This document shows positions 7,824-17,675 of a DNA stretch of 32,142 bases, one piece after another. The stretch covers positions 1 through 32,142 of the forward strand of contig NZ_MUIO01000121.1 in the NCBI RefSeq assembly GCF_002087235.1. Direction: 5' to 3'. The DNA is from Pseudomonas floridensis. Its GTDB lineage: Bacteria > Pseudomonadota > Gammaproteobacteria > Pseudomonadales > Pseudomonadaceae. The translations under genes and the position numbers were made by a program. The first letter of the stretch is position 1, and each line of letters begins with the position of its first letter. The notes below the pieces were generated by a model that did no database searches, was not told where the DNA came from, and worked only from the letters and a program-made list of their open reading frames with translations.

Positions 7824-8585
7824 TTACAGCGACGAGGGCAGTGCCGGGGTGTGGTTTTCTGCCGGCGCGAAATCGAACGAACCCAGGCTGAACCCTTGTT
7901 CGTCCACTTGCAGCGCCCAGCCCTGGCGATCCCAGTCGCCCAGCACAATGCGCCTGGCGGCGGCGTCACCGATCTGCAATTTATGGATCGCAGGGCGGTG
8001 GGTATGACCGTGAACCAGCGTGCGCACGCCATACGCCTGCATGATCCGCGGCACTTCTTCCGGGGTCACGTCAACGATATCGTTGGCTTTCATGCTGGTT
8101 TTCGCACGGCTCTCATTGCGCAGCTTGCGCGCCAGCTTGTGACGGGTGCTCAGCGGCAGGTGGCGCAGAATGAAGAGGGTCAGTGGATGGCGCAGGTAGC
8201 GGCGCATCCTGATGTAACTTTCGTCGCGCGTGCATAGGCTGTCGCCGTGCATCAACAGCACCGGCTCACCGTTCAACTGCACCACGGTGGGGTCGCTCAA
8301 CAGCGTACAGCCCGCTGCCTTGCAGAAACCCTGGCCAATCATGAAGTCACGGTTGCCATGCATCAGAAAAATTCGCGTACCGCTGTCGCTCAATTCGCGC
8401 AGGGCTTTGCAGATCGAAAGCTGGAACGGCGACATGGCGTCGTCACCGATCCAGGCTTCGAAGAAATCCCCGAGGATATACAGCGACTCGGCTGTACGAG
8501 CCCGGCCAGCCAGTAGATCCAGAAACGCCCGGGTAATGTCCGGGCGTTCTTGCTCAAGGTGCAGATCGGAGATCAGCAGTATCAC
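7824..8585 (-). CDS. lpxH: UDP-2,3-diacylglucosamine pyrophosphohydrolase
   Basis: Manganese-dependent calcineurin-like phosphoesterase that hydrolyses UDP-2,3-diacylglucosamine to lipid X in lipid A synthesis, at the inner face of the inner membrane. The 253-residue protein has all metal-site motifs in order: SDLHL (residues 6-10), GDFFEAWIGDD, HGNRDF, LMHGDSLC and HGHTHRP. The start is a GTG whose GTGA overlaps the ppiB stop codon, so its translation is probably coupled to ppiB. The C-terminus ends in a Pro/Ala/Ser-rich tail of about 15 residues. No T-rich terminator was found after it in the 78 bases before the end of emrB. Confidence 0.96.
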   Translation of the reverse strand: MILLISDLHLEQERPDITRAFLDLLAGRARTAESLYILGDFFEAWIGDDAMSPFQLSICKALRELSDSGTRIFLMHGNRDFMIGQGFCKAAGCTLLSDPTVVQLNGEPVLLMHGDSLCTRDESYIRMRRYLRHPLTLFILRHLPLSTRHKLARKLRNESRAKTSMKANDIVDVTPEEVPRIMQAYGVRTLVHGHTHRPAIHKLQIGDAAARRIVLGDWDRQGWALQVDEQGFSLGSFDFAPAENHTPALPSSL

Positions 8586-9085
8586 TCAACGATCTCGGCT
8601 TTCTCGATGATCACGTCTTCGACCGGAACGTCCTGGTGGCCGGCTTTGCTGCTGGTGGCCACGCCTTTGATTTTGTCGACGACTTCAGTGCCTTCAACGA
8701 CTTCGCCGAACACAGCGTAGCCCCAGCCCTGAGTGGTCTTGGCGCTGTGGTTCAGGAAGGCGTTGTCGGCCACGTTGATGAAAAACTGAGCGGACGCCGA
8801 ATGCGGTTCCATGGTGCGAGCCATCGCGACGGTGTACTTCTTGTTCGGCAGGCCGTTGTCGGCTTCGTTCTGGATGCTTGGGCGCTTGTCTTTCTTTTCT
8901 TTCATGCCCGGCTCGAAACCGCCGCCCTGGATCATGAAGTTGCCGATCACACGGTGAAAGACGGTGTTCTCATAGTGGCCAGCGTTTACGTATTCGACGA
9001 AGTTGGCAACGGTTACCGGCGCCTTTTCTGCGTTCAATTGCAGAACGATGTCACCGTGGTTGGTAGTCAGTTTTACTTTGGACAT
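8582..9085 (-). CDS. ppiB: Cytoplasmic cyclophilin-type peptidyl-prolyl isomerase
   Basis: A 167-residue cyclophilin that catalyses cis-trans isomerisation of X-Pro bonds. The core is intact: FHRVIGNFMIQGG holds the catalytic Arg and the Phe/Met/Gln of the pocket; MARTMEPHSASAQFFINVADN and GYAVFGEVVEG follow. There is no signal peptide, and the length is close to the 164 residues of E. coli PpiB, so it is the cytosolic type. It is the first gene of a ppiB-lpxH pair with a 4-base stop-start overlap and is divergent from glnS. A GAGAG sequence lies about 12 bases before the ATG. Confidence 0.96.
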   Translation of the reverse strand: MSKVKLTTNHGDIVLQLNAEKAPVTVANFVEYVNAGHYENTVFHRVIGNFMIQGGGFEPGMKEKKDKRPSIQNEADNGLPNKKYTVAMARTMEPHSASAQFFINVADNAFLNHSAKTTQGWGYAVFGEVVEGTEVVDKIKGVATSSKAGHQDVPVEDVIIEKAEIVE

Positions 9086-9205
9086 ATCGAAGTCGCTCTC
9101 TTGGCGTTCATGAAGGGGCGCAATATCACCCTGACGCGCAGTTTACAGGCGAGGTTACATTTTTCGCGCTTTTTGCCGCTTTTCTGCCCGCAAACGTGCA
9201 GTCTG

Positions 9206-9236
9206 TTGTCAGGGCCTTGACAGCTTCGGCTATGAT
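9206..9236 (+). promoter_or_regulatory. Candidate glnS promoter
   Basis: TATGAT (9231-9236) is a good -10. The nearest -35-like hexamer is TTGTCA (9206-9211), at a long 19-base spacing. A perfect TTGACA at 9217-9222 has no matching -10 at normal spacing. Confidence 0.35.
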
Positions 9237-9292
9237 AAGCGCTTTGATTTAGTCGGCCTACCCTGGCCGCGCACAGTATGTCCAAGGATCTT

Positions 9293-10987
9293 ATGAGCAA
9301 GCCCACTCCAGAACCCGCTGCGAATTCAAAGGCAGGCCCTGTCGTACCGACCAACTTCCTGCGTCCGATCGTGCAGGCTGACCTGGATTCAGGCAAGCAC
9401 ACCCAGATCGTGACCCGCTTTCCGCCGGAGCCCAACGGCTACCTGCACATTGGTCATGCCAAGTCGATCTGTGTGAATTTTGGCCTGGCCAAAGAGTTTG
9501 GTGGTGCAACGCACTTGCGTTTCGACGACACCAACCCGGCCAAGGAAGACCAGGAATACATCGACGCCATCATGAGCGATGTGAAATGGCTGGGCTTTGA
9601 GTGGGCAGGCGAAGTGCGTTACGCCTCGCAGTATTTCGATCAACTGCATGACTGGGCTGTCGAGCTGATCAAGGCCGGCAAGGCCTATGTGGATGATCTG
9701 ACCCCCGAACAGGCCCGCGAATACCGTGGCACCCTGACCGAGCCGGGCAAGAACAGCCCGTTCCGTGAGCGCAGCGTCGAGGAAAACCTGGACCTGTTCG
9801 CCCGCATGAAAGCCGGTGAGTTCGAAGACGGCGCTCGCGTGCTGCGGGCCAAGATCGACATGGCCTCGCCGAACATGAACCTGCGCGACCCGATCCTTTA
9901 TCGCATTCGTCATGCGCATCACCACCAGACCGGTGACACGTGGTGCATCTACCCCAACTACGACTTCACCCACGGTCAGTCGGATGCCATCGAAGGCATT
10001 ACGCACTCGATCTGCACCCTGGAATTCGAAGGCCACCGTCCGCTGTACGACTGGTTCCTGGATAACCTGCCGGTGCCATCGCGTCCGCGTCAATACGAAT
10101 TTTCCCGGCTGAACCTGAGCTACACCGTCACCAGCAAGCGCAAGCTCAAGCAACTGGTCGATGAAAAGCACGTCAGTGGCTGGGACGACCCGCGCATGTC
10201 GACGTTGTCGGGCTTCCGTCGCCGTGGTTACACGCCGGCTTCTATCCGGAATTTCTGTGAGATGGTCGGCACCAACCGCTCCGACGGCGTGGTGGATTTC
10301 GGCATGCTCGAATTCAGCATTCGTGATGACCTGGACCGCAACGCGCCGCGTGCCATGTGCGTTCTGCGTCCATTGAAAGTCGTGATCACCAATTATCCGG
10401 AAGGCCAGGTCGAGAAGCTCGAACTGCCGCGTCACCCGAAGGAAGACCTGGGGGTGCGCGAGTTGCCGTTCGCTCGCGAGATCTACATCGATCGCGACGA
10501 CTACATGGAAGAACCGCCCAAGGGCTACAAGCGCCTGGAGCCCAATGGCGAAGTGCGCCTGCGTGGCAGCTACGTGATCCGTGCCGATGAAGCCATCAAG
10601 GACGCCGACGGCAACGTCGTCGAACTGCGCTGCTCCTATGATCCGGACACGCTGGGCAAGAACCCCGAGGGTCGCAAGGTCAAGGGCGTTATCCACTGGG
10701 TTCCGGCTGAGGCCAGCGTGGAATGCGAAGTGCGTCTGTACGACCGCCTGTTCCGCTCGCCGTCGCCGGACAAGACCGCTGACGGTGCCACTTTCCTGGA
10801 AAACATTAACCCTGACTCCCTGCAGGTACTGACCGGTTGTCGTGCTGAACCATCGCTGGCTCATGCGCAGCCGGAAGACCGGTTCCAGTTCGAGCGCGAA
10901 GGCTACTTCTGCGCCGACATCAAGGATACAAAACCTGGTCGTCCGGTCTTCAACCGCACAGTGACATTGCGGGATTCCTGGAGCTGA
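9293..10987 (+). CDS. glnS: Glutaminyl-tRNA synthetase
   Basis: Class I aminoacyl-tRNA synthetase that charges tRNA-Gln. The 564-residue protein has the ATP-site motif PEPNGYLHIGHAKSI and the KMSKS-equivalent VTSKRKL, both at family-typical positions. The C-terminal beta-barrel anticodon-binding domains follow, with GVIHWVPAEASVECEVRLYDRLF. There are two possible ATG codons, 9278 and 9293. I choose 9293 because AAGGA lies 6 bases before it, and it gives MSKPTPEP, like other pseudomonad GlnRS proteins. The reading from 9278 would add five residues that include the ribosome-binding site. It is followed after 22 bases by cysS, probably in the same transcript. Confidence 0.97.
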   Translation: MSKPTPEPAANSKAGPVVPTNFLRPIVQADLDSGKHTQIVTRFPPEPNGYLHIGHAKSICVNFGLAKEFGGATHLRFDDTNPAKEDQEYIDAIMSDVKWLGFEWAGEVRYASQYFDQLHDWAVELIKAGKAYVDDLTPEQAREYRGTLTEPGKNSPFRERSVEENLDLFARMKAGEFEDGARVLRAKIDMASPNMNLRDPILYRIRHAHHHQTGDTWCIYPNYDFTHGQSDAIEGITHSICTLEFEGHRPLYDWFLDNLPVPSRPRQYEFSRLNLSYTVTSKRKLKQLVDEKHVSGWDDPRMSTLSGFRRRGYTPASIRNFCEMVGTNRSDGVVDFGMLEFSIRDDLDRNAPRAMCVLRPLKVVITNYPEGQVEKLELPRHPKEDLGVRELPFAREIYIDRDDYMEEPPKGYKRLEPNGEVRLRGSYVIRADEAIKDADGNVVELRCSYDPDTLGKNPEGRKVKGVIHWVPAEASVECEVRLYDRLFRSPSPDKTADGATFLENINPDSLQVLTGCRAEPSLAHAQPEDRFQFEREGYFCADIKDTKPGRPVFNRTVTLRDSWS

Positions 10988-11009
10988 GGCTGTACACGGG
11001 GGTAGGAAA

Positions 11010-12392
11010 GTGCTTTCCATTTACAACACGCTCACCAAGAGCAAAGAAGTATTCAAGCCGCTGGATGGCAACAAGGTACGCATGTATGTCTGCGGGATGA
11101 CCGTGTATGACTACTGCCACCTGGGCCACGGCCGCAGCATGGTCGCCTTTGATCTGGTGACCCGCTGGTTGCGGTTCAGCGGTTATGAGCTGACGTATGT
11201 GCGCAATATCACAGACATCGACGACAAGATCATCAATCGTGCACGCGACAACGGTGAGTCCTTCGACGCACTGACCGCGCGCATGATCGACGCGATGCAT
11301 GAGGACGAGGCGCGCCTCAATATCCTCAAGCCTGACATGGAGCCGCGTGCCACCGATCATATCGCCGGCATGCACGCCATGATCCAGACCCTGATCGATA
11401 AGGGCTATGCCTACGCGCCGGGTAATGGCGACGTGTACTACCGCGTCGGCAAGTTCGTCGGCTACGGCAAGCTGTCGCGCAAGAAGATCGAAGACCTGCG
11501 TATCGGCGCTCGTATCGAAGTGGACGAGTCCAAGGACGATCCGCTGGACTTCGTGCTTTGGAAGGGCGTCAAGCCGGGTGAGCCGAGCTGGGATTCGCCT
11601 TGGGGGCCGGGACGCCCGGGCTGGCACATCGAATGCTCGGTGATGTCCACCTGCTGCCTGGGTGACACCTTCGACATTCATGGCGGCGGCAGCGACCTCG
11701 AGTTTCCGCATCATGAAAACGAGATCGCCCAGAGCGAGGCGGCAACCGGCAAGACCTACGCCAATGCCTGGTTGCACTGCGGCATGATCCGCATCAACGG
11801 CGAGAAGATGTCCAAATCCTTGAACAACTTCTTCACCATTCGTGACGTGCTGGAAAAATACCACCCCGAAGTGGTGCGTTACCTGCTGGTATCGAGCCAC
11901 TATCGGAGCGCGATCAACTACTCCGAAGACAGCCTGCGTGAGTCCAAGTCGGCACTTGAGCGCTTTTACCATGCGCTCAAGGGCTTGCCGGTTGCCGAGC
12001 CTGCGGGTGGCGAGGCGTTCGTCGAGCGTTTCTCCGCCGCGATGGATGATGACTTCGGCACGCCTGAAGCGTGTGCGGTGCTGTTTGAAATGGTGCGTGA
12101 GATCAATCGCCTGCGCGAATCCGATCCCGATGCGGCGGCCGGCCTTGCGGCGCGTTTGAAGCAGTTGGCCAGTGTGCTGGGTGTGTTGCAGCTTGAGGCC
12201 GACGAGTTTTTGCGCGCAGGCGCGGAAGGCCGTGTCGATGCTGCTGAAGTCGAGGCGCTGATTCAGGCGCGTCTGGCGGCGCGGGCGGCCAGGGATTGGG
12301 CCGAATCCGACCGCATCCGTGACCAGATCACTGCCATGGGTGTGTTGCTGGAAGACGGCAAGGGCGGCACCACCTGGCGTCTGGCTGACTGA
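11010..12392 (+). CDS. cysS: Cysteinyl-tRNA synthetase
   Basis: Class I synthetase that charges tRNA-Cys. The 460-residue protein shows MYVCGMTVYDYCHLGHGRS (zinc Cys plus the HIGH variant HLGH), the further zinc ligands in IECSVMS and FPHHENE, and the canonical KMSKS in GEKMSKSLNNFF. It starts with GTG at 11010 behind GGTAGGAAA. It is 22 bases downstream of glnS, and the two probably form an operon. The transcript probably ends at the perfect inverted repeat 14 bases beyond the stop. Confidence 0.97.
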   Translation: MLSIYNTLTKSKEVFKPLDGNKVRMYVCGMTVYDYCHLGHGRSMVAFDLVTRWLRFSGYELTYVRNITDIDDKIINRARDNGESFDALTARMIDAMHEDEARLNILKPDMEPRATDHIAGMHAMIQTLIDKGYAYAPGNGDVYYRVGKFVGYGKLSRKKIEDLRIGARIEVDESKDDPLDFVLWKGVKPGEPSWDSPWGPGRPGWHIECSVMSTCCLGDTFDIHGGGSDLEFPHHENEIAQSEAATGKTYANAWLHCGMIRINGEKMSKSLNNFFTIRDVLEKYHPEVVRYLLVSSHYRSAINYSEDSLRESKSALERFYHALKGLPVAEPAGGEAFVERFSAAMDDDFGTPEACAVLFEMVREINRLRESDPDAAAGLAARLKQLASVLGVLQLEADEFLRAGAEGRVDAAEVEALIQARLAARAARDWAESDRIRDQITAMGVLLEDGKGGTTWRLAD

Positions 12393-12405
12393 AGCGCGGT
12401 TGCTT

Positions 12406-12429
12406 CGTGTGGGAGCTTGCTCCCACACG
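12406..12429. repeat. REP-like palindrome between convergent cysS and the sigma-54 regulator
   Basis: Perfect 11-bp inverted repeat cgtgtgggagc / gctcccacacg with a 2-base centre. The core gtgggagcttgctcccac is the form commonly dispersed in Pseudomonas genomes as REP sequences (from memory). Its place between two convergent stops suggests it also serves as an end-of-transcript structure, though no T-tract follows. Confidence 0.75.
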
Positions 12430-12467
12430 TTGCGCGGTGCGTCTTTAAGCAGCGAACGGTGAAGCCT

Positions 12468-14306
12468 TTACCCGCCTTGCTGTTCGCGCAGCCGCTTGTA
12501 CAGGGTGTTGCGACTCACGCCCAGGCGCTTTGCCAGTTGTGAAATATTTCCTCCGGCGGCCTGAAGCAGATGATTCAGGTTTTCGTTCGACTTCAGGCTG
12601 ATGGAAGCGCTTTCCGGCTCGCGCGGCTCGTCGATTCCGGCATCCAGGAAGAAATCCTCGGGCAAATGTTCTGTGCCGATAGGCTGATCGTCAGCCAGCG
12701 CCAATGCCACTTGAATCACGCTGTTCAACTGACGAATATTGCCCGGCCAAGGGTGATGTTCGAACAGCTCAAGCACTTCCCTTGAAAACCCGGCACGCTG
12801 ATGCGGGTCTCGATGCCGCTCCCAGATCCGCTGGATGAGTGCATGTTTATCGGTTCTTTCGCGCAACGGCGGCAGTTCGATGTTCAGGCCGCTGATCCGA
12901 TAATAGAGGTCCTGACGGAAATGCCCGGCCTGCACTTGATCGCGCAGCGTGCGGTTGGTGGCCGACACCAGTCGGATATCGACCGGATACACCTCGCCGC
13001 TGCCCAGCGGCTGAACGCAGCGCTCCTGCAGCACCCGTAACAGACGCGCCTGCACCGACAGCGGCATGTCGCCGATCTCGTCCAGAAACAGCGTGCCTTT
13101 GTCAGCCTTGCGTATCAGACCGATATTGCCCTTGTGGCTCGCGCCGGTGAACGCGCCTTTGGCGTAGCCGAACAGTTCCGCTTCCACCAGATCCGCCGGG
13201 ATTGCCGCGCAATTGACCGCCATCAACGGTTCACTGGCGCGTGAGCTGGCCTGATGCAGCGCTTTGACGAACACCTCCTTGCCGACCCCGGTTTCGCCAT
13301 GGATCAGCAACGGTATGTCTTTCTCCAGAAGGCGCTGCGCCTGGAGCACGGCCTTTTCGATCCTGGCATCGCCCAGGCTGACGGCCTCCAGATCGAGAGG
13401 CAGCGCCACGACCGGCGTTGGCGAGGCTGGCACCGCATGCAATTGCAGCGGTTTGCGTCGCGGGCGCTTGATCAGGCATTGAAAACGGTTGTTGCCGAAC
13501 GCCTGCAATGCGAAGGGCCGGGCTTCGGGCTCGCTGAGCAGTTGCAGGATCGGGCACCTGAACAGGGTTTCGATGTTTACCCCGCTAAGCTGCATCCCCA
13601 GCAGATTGTCGGCGCGTCGATTGGCGCAGAGAATCTGGCCGCTCTCGTCGAAAATCAGCAGGCCCGCCCACTGGCTGTCCAGATTGTTGAGGCCGGTGTT
13701 GAAGATCAGTTGGAAATGGGTGTCGCGAAACTGGTCCAGTATCAGCCTGTTTTCCACCGACTGACTCATCATCTTGACCATGCCCAGGGTATGGGAGGGC
13801 GGCAGGAAGCTGTCGCTGGACACATCCAGTACCGCAATGATGCGCCGCTCTGCATCGAAGATCGGCGATGCAGAACCGGTCATGAAACGGTTGGCCTTGA
13901 GAAAGTGTTCGTCAGGTTCGATGTGGATGGCCTGCTCACAGGCCAGCGCCGTGCCAATGGCATTGGTGCCGGTGCCGCGTTCGCTCCAGCTGGCCCCGGC
14001 CAGAAACCCCTGATGCGATGGATCGCCAAATCGCTGAGCACCCCACGACTTGAGCAACTGGCCCTGAGGGTCGGCCAGCAGGATCAGGCAGTTGGAGTTG
14101 CTGAGTATGTTCTCGTAGACCGGCAGTACCTCCTGATGGGTGGTCTGCACCAGTGCGTTGTGGCGTTCCAGCAGGCGGGAGACCTCCGGGCCGGGCAACT
14201 GGCCGAAAGATGGGCGCGTCTGATGGCTGAGACCGAAGTCCCTGCAACGTGTCCATGAATCGCGAATGATGATGTCGTGAGCGAGCGAAGTGTTGGGTTG
14301 AGCCAT
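12468..14306 (-). CDS. AcoR-type sigma-54-dependent enhancer-binding activator
   Basis: A 612-residue regulator with a GAF-like sensor (about residues 60-190), a PAS-like segment (about 205-300, WAGLLIFDESGQILCANRRADNLLG), a AAA+ domain and a Fis-type helix-turn-helix. Key motifs are Walker A GETGVGKE (about 337), GAFTGA (about 384, the sigma-54 contact loop, fully intact), Walker B LFLDEIGDM (about 405) and the C-terminal GNISQLAKRLGVSRNTLYKRLRE. This is the AcoR architecture, a one-component activator that senses a small molecule. It is divergent from the ABC importer operon, which has a strong sigma-54 promoter, so it is inferred to be the operon's activator. The inducer is not evident. 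No strong Shine-Dalgarno is seen before the ATG. Confidence 0.92.
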   Translation of the reverse strand: MAQPNTSLAHDIIIRDSWTRCRDFGLSHQTRPSFGQLPGPEVSRLLERHNALVQTTHQEVLPVYENILSNSNCLILLADPQGQLLKSWGAQRFGDPSHQGFLAGASWSERGTGTNAIGTALACEQAIHIEPDEHFLKANRFMTGSASPIFDAERRIIAVLDVSSDSFLPPSHTLGMVKMMSQSVENRLILDQFRDTHFQLIFNTGLNNLDSQWAGLLIFDESGQILCANRRADNLLGMQLSGVNIETLFRCPILQLLSEPEARPFALQAFGNNRFQCLIKRPRRKPLQLHAVPASPTPVVALPLDLEAVSLGDARIEKAVLQAQRLLEKDIPLLIHGETGVGKEVFVKALHQASSRASEPLMAVNCAAIPADLVEAELFGYAKGAFTGASHKGNIGLIRKADKGTLFLDEIGDMPLSVQARLLRVLQERCVQPLGSGEVYPVDIRLVSATNRTLRDQVQAGHFRQDLYYRISGLNIELPPLRERTDKHALIQRIWERHRDPHQRAGFSREVLELFEHHPWPGNIRQLNSVIQVALALADDQPIGTEHLPEDFFLDAGIDEPREPESASISLKSNENLNHLLQAAGGNISQLAKRLGVSRNTLYKRLREQQGG

Positions 14307-14387
14307 GGCAAGGCCTGCAGGATGACGTTGTTTTTATTTTCAGGTCTCGTCGCGTGTCCATCCTGGCGTGCAACGTCTCTCCAGTGT

Positions 14388-14458
14388 CGTTCAGATGTGT
14401 TCAAAGTCAACGTTCATTTTGTTCAGTTGTTCAGCGTTTACTGTTCATTTTTGTTCAG
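14388..14458. promoter_or_regulatory. Array of seven GTTCA motifs, probable enhancer (UAS) for the sigma-54 activator
   Basis: GTTCA begins at 14389, 14399, 14412, 14421, 14429, 14443 and 14453, all in the same orientation; five are TGTTCA. Two copies form a larger repeated unit, GTTCATTTTGTTCAG (14412-14426) and GTTCATTTTTGTTCAG (14443-14458), which start 31 bp apart, about three helical turns. The array lies about 100-170 bases upstream of the expected start of the importer transcript and 82 bases from the regulator start codon, a normal place for an enhancer. Binding by the regulator is inferred. Confidence 0.65.
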
Positions 14459-14531
14459 TCTTGAAGCGGCTTTCGACCAATGATTACGGGCGAATGCTCT
14501 GGGACGGGCCTCGGCGGCGCGCTGGCAGAAT

Positions 14532-14547
14532 TGGCACGAATGTCGCT
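14532..14547 (+). promoter_or_regulatory. Sigma-54 (-24/-12) promoter of the ABC importer operon
   Basis: TGGCACG-AATG-TCGCT matches the consensus TGGCACR-N4-TTGCW at all but one fixed base. The invariant GG (14533-14534) and GC (14545-14546) are 10 bases apart, as required. Transcription should begin near 14558, leaving a leader of about 41 bases before the first start codon. Confidence 0.8.
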
Positions 14548-14598
14548 ATCTGCTCACCAGTCACGCATTACCCTAAAAAAAACAACAAAGGGCACGCC

Positions 14599-15693
14599 AT
14601 GTCTCTCACGCTGGAGCACGTCAGTCGCGCAGTCGATGGCCAAACATGGATCGACGACGCATCCCTGAGCTTTGAGCCAGGGTCTTTCAACGTTCTGCTG
14701 GGGCGAACCCTTTCAGGCAAAACCAGCCTGATGCGCCTGATGGCCGGGCTGGACAAACCCGACAGCGGGCGAGTGCTGATGAACGGGGTGGATGTCACGC
14801 AACGGCCGGTTCGTTTGCGCAACGTCTCGATGGTTTATCAGCAGTTCATCAATTACCCCAGCATGACGGTATTCGAAAATATCGCATCGCCGCTGCGTCA
14901 GGCGGGCATGTCGAAAGACGTCATTCACAGTCGCGTCCACGAAACGGCCAGGATGCTGCGCATCGAGAAATTCCTGCAGCGCCATCCCCTTGAACTGTCC
15001 GGCGGCCAGCAGCAGCGCACCGCGATGGCTCGGGCGCTGGTCAAGGACGCCGAACTGATCCTGTTCGACGAGCCGCTGGTCAATCTCGACTACAAATTGC
15101 GCGAAGAGCTGCGTCAGGAAATGCGCGAGCTGTTCGCCGCCCGCCACACCATCGCCATCTACGCGACCACCGAGCCCAACGAAGCGCTGGCGCTGGGCGG
15201 CACGACCACGATTCTGCATGAAGGCCGCGTGGTGCAGAGCGGCAAGACGCCCGAGGTGTACCACAAGCCCGCCACGGTCCTGGCTGCCGAGCTGTTCTCT
15301 GAACCGCCCATCAACCTGATGCCCGGCCGTATCGAAGGCAGTGAGGTAAGCTTCGCCAACTTTGTGCATTTCCCGCTCAACGTCGATCTGCGTGCCATTG
15401 GCGATGGCGAGTACCGCTTCGGTGTGCGTCCCAGTCATCTGAGCCTGGTGCCGTCCAACGATGACGATCTGGAATTGGCGGTTACCGTAGAGCTTGCCGA
15501 AATCAGCGGCTCGGAAACCTTCCTGCATGTGCGCAACGAGCTGTTTTCGCTGGTGCTGCATCTGCCGGGCGTGCACGCCTACGATGTGGATGCGCCGATC
15601 CGGGTGTACATCCCGACCCATAAACTATTCGTGTTCGATCAGCAGGGCGGCCTTATCCAGGCGCCGGGCCTGCGCATGTCGAGGGTTGCCTGA
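14599..15693 (+). CDS. glpS: ABC importer ATPase, GlpS type (signature intact, switch His missing)
   Basis: A 364-residue MalK-like ATPase, one of two in the operon. Walker A is GRTLSGKT, the Q-loop is in VYQQFINYPSMTV, the signature LSGGQQQR is canonical and Walker B is LILFDEPLVNLD. The switch region reads IYATTEPNEA where MalK-type proteins have YVTHDQVEA, so the H-loop histidine is replaced by threonine. A C-terminal OB/TOBE-like domain follows (about 240-364). The start at 14599 follows AAAGGG; longer readings run into the sigma-54 promoter. Its stop overlaps the next start by one base (TGATG). Gene order matches the glycerol importer described in Rhizobium, so the symbol is by analogy and the substrate is inferred. 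Confidence 0.85.
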   Translation: MSLTLEHVSRAVDGQTWIDDASLSFEPGSFNVLLGRTLSGKTSLMRLMAGLDKPDSGRVLMNGVDVTQRPVRLRNVSMVYQQFINYPSMTVFENIASPLRQAGMSKDVIHSRVHETARMLRIEKFLQRHPLELSGGQQQRTAMARALVKDAELILFDEPLVNLDYKLREELRQEMRELFAARHTIAIYATTEPNEALALGGTTTILHEGRVVQSGKTPEVYHKPATVLAAELFSEPPINLMPGRIEGSEVSFANFVHFPLNVDLRAIGDGEYRFGVRPSHLSLVPSNDDDLELAVTVELAEISGSETFLHVRNELFSLVLHLPGVHAYDVDAPIRVYIPTHKLFVFDQQGGLIQAPGLRMSRVA

Positions 15694-16798
15694 TGGCCGA
15701 GATCCGATTGCAGAACCTGGCTCACAGCTACAGCGCCAACCCCGGGCCTGACGATTACGCGATTCGCGAAATGAGCCACATCTGGGAGCAGGGCGGGGCC
15801 TATGCGCTGCTCGGGCCTTCCGGGTGTGGCAAGTCGACCCTGCTCAACATCATTTCCGGCCTTCTGAGTCCGTCGCAGGGGCAGGTGTTGTTCGATTCCA
15901 GAGTGGTCAACGAACTGCCGCCCGAGAGTCGTAACATCGCTCAGGTTTTTCAGTTCCCCGTGATCTACGACACCATGACCGTGTTCGACAACCTGGCCTT
16001 TCCCCTGCGTAATCAGGGGATGGACAAGGCGCGAATCCTCGCCAAGGTGAACGAGATTGCAGATGTGCTGGACCTGCAGCCGTTGCTGAAAAAGAAAGCC
16101 CGTAACCTGACCGCCGACGAAAAGCAAAAGGTCTCCATGGGGCGTGGTCTGGTGCGCGATGATGTCTCGGCGATTCTGTTCGATGAGCCGTTGACCGTGA
16201 TCGACCCGCATCTCAAGTGGAAGCTGCGCCGCAAGCTCAAGCAGATTCACGAGCAATTCAACATCACCATGGTCTACGTCACCCACGACCAACTGGAGGC
16301 CTCGACCTTCGCCGACAAGATCGCAGTGATGTACGGCGGTCAGATCGTACAGTTCGGTACGCCTCGCGAGCTGTTCGAAAAGCCCCGGCATACCTTCGTC
16401 GGTTACTTCATCGGCAGCCCTGGCATGAACCTGATCGAGGTGCAGCCCCAGGGTGACGGCGTCGGTTTCGGCGATGTTCACGTGCCGTTGTCGAGCCTGT
16501 TGCAGGAGCTGATCGCGCGCGCCTCGTTCACCAGCCTCAAGATTGGCATTCGCCCCGAGTTCGTACATGTCTGGGACGGTCCGTACGAGGAGGCGATGTG
16601 TGCCGAGGTGGTGTACGTCGAGGACCTGGGCACCTACAAGATCCTGACCCTGTCGCTGGCCGGGCAGAAGATCAAGGTGCGCATGCCGGAAGACAAGCCC
16701 GTACCGCAAGGGCAGGCGTGGATCAGTTTTCCGGCGCAGTGGCTGATGGTGTACGCCGACGACTTCCTGCTTGAGTCCACTCCTGAGCGAGACATGCC

Positions 16799-16802
<4 letters not shown>
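15693..16802 (+). CDS. glpT: ABC importer ATPase, GlpT type (switch His intact, signature degenerate)
   Basis: A 369-residue second ATPase. Walker A GPSGCGKST is canonical, Walker B is AILFDEPLTVID, and the switch region VYVTHDQLEAS keeps its histidine. The position of the ABC signature reads NLTADEKQKVSMGRG, so LSGGQ has become LTADE. It is complementary to the preceding gene and would form a heterodimer with one canonical and one degenerate ATP site. A C-terminal TOBE-like regulatory domain is present. The start codon shares one base with the glpS stop and its end overlaps the next gene by ATGA, so the genes are translationally coupled. This GlpT is an ATPase, not the E. coli glycerol-3-phosphate antiporter of the same name. 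Confidence 0.85.
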
Positions 16803-17665
<863 letters not shown>

Positions 17666-17675
17666 GGGCCTGGTC

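Noticed and set aside
9389..11020. 543-codon antisense frame opposite glnS
   Set aside because: Shadow of a high-G+C coding gene. No ribosome-binding site or recognisable domain.
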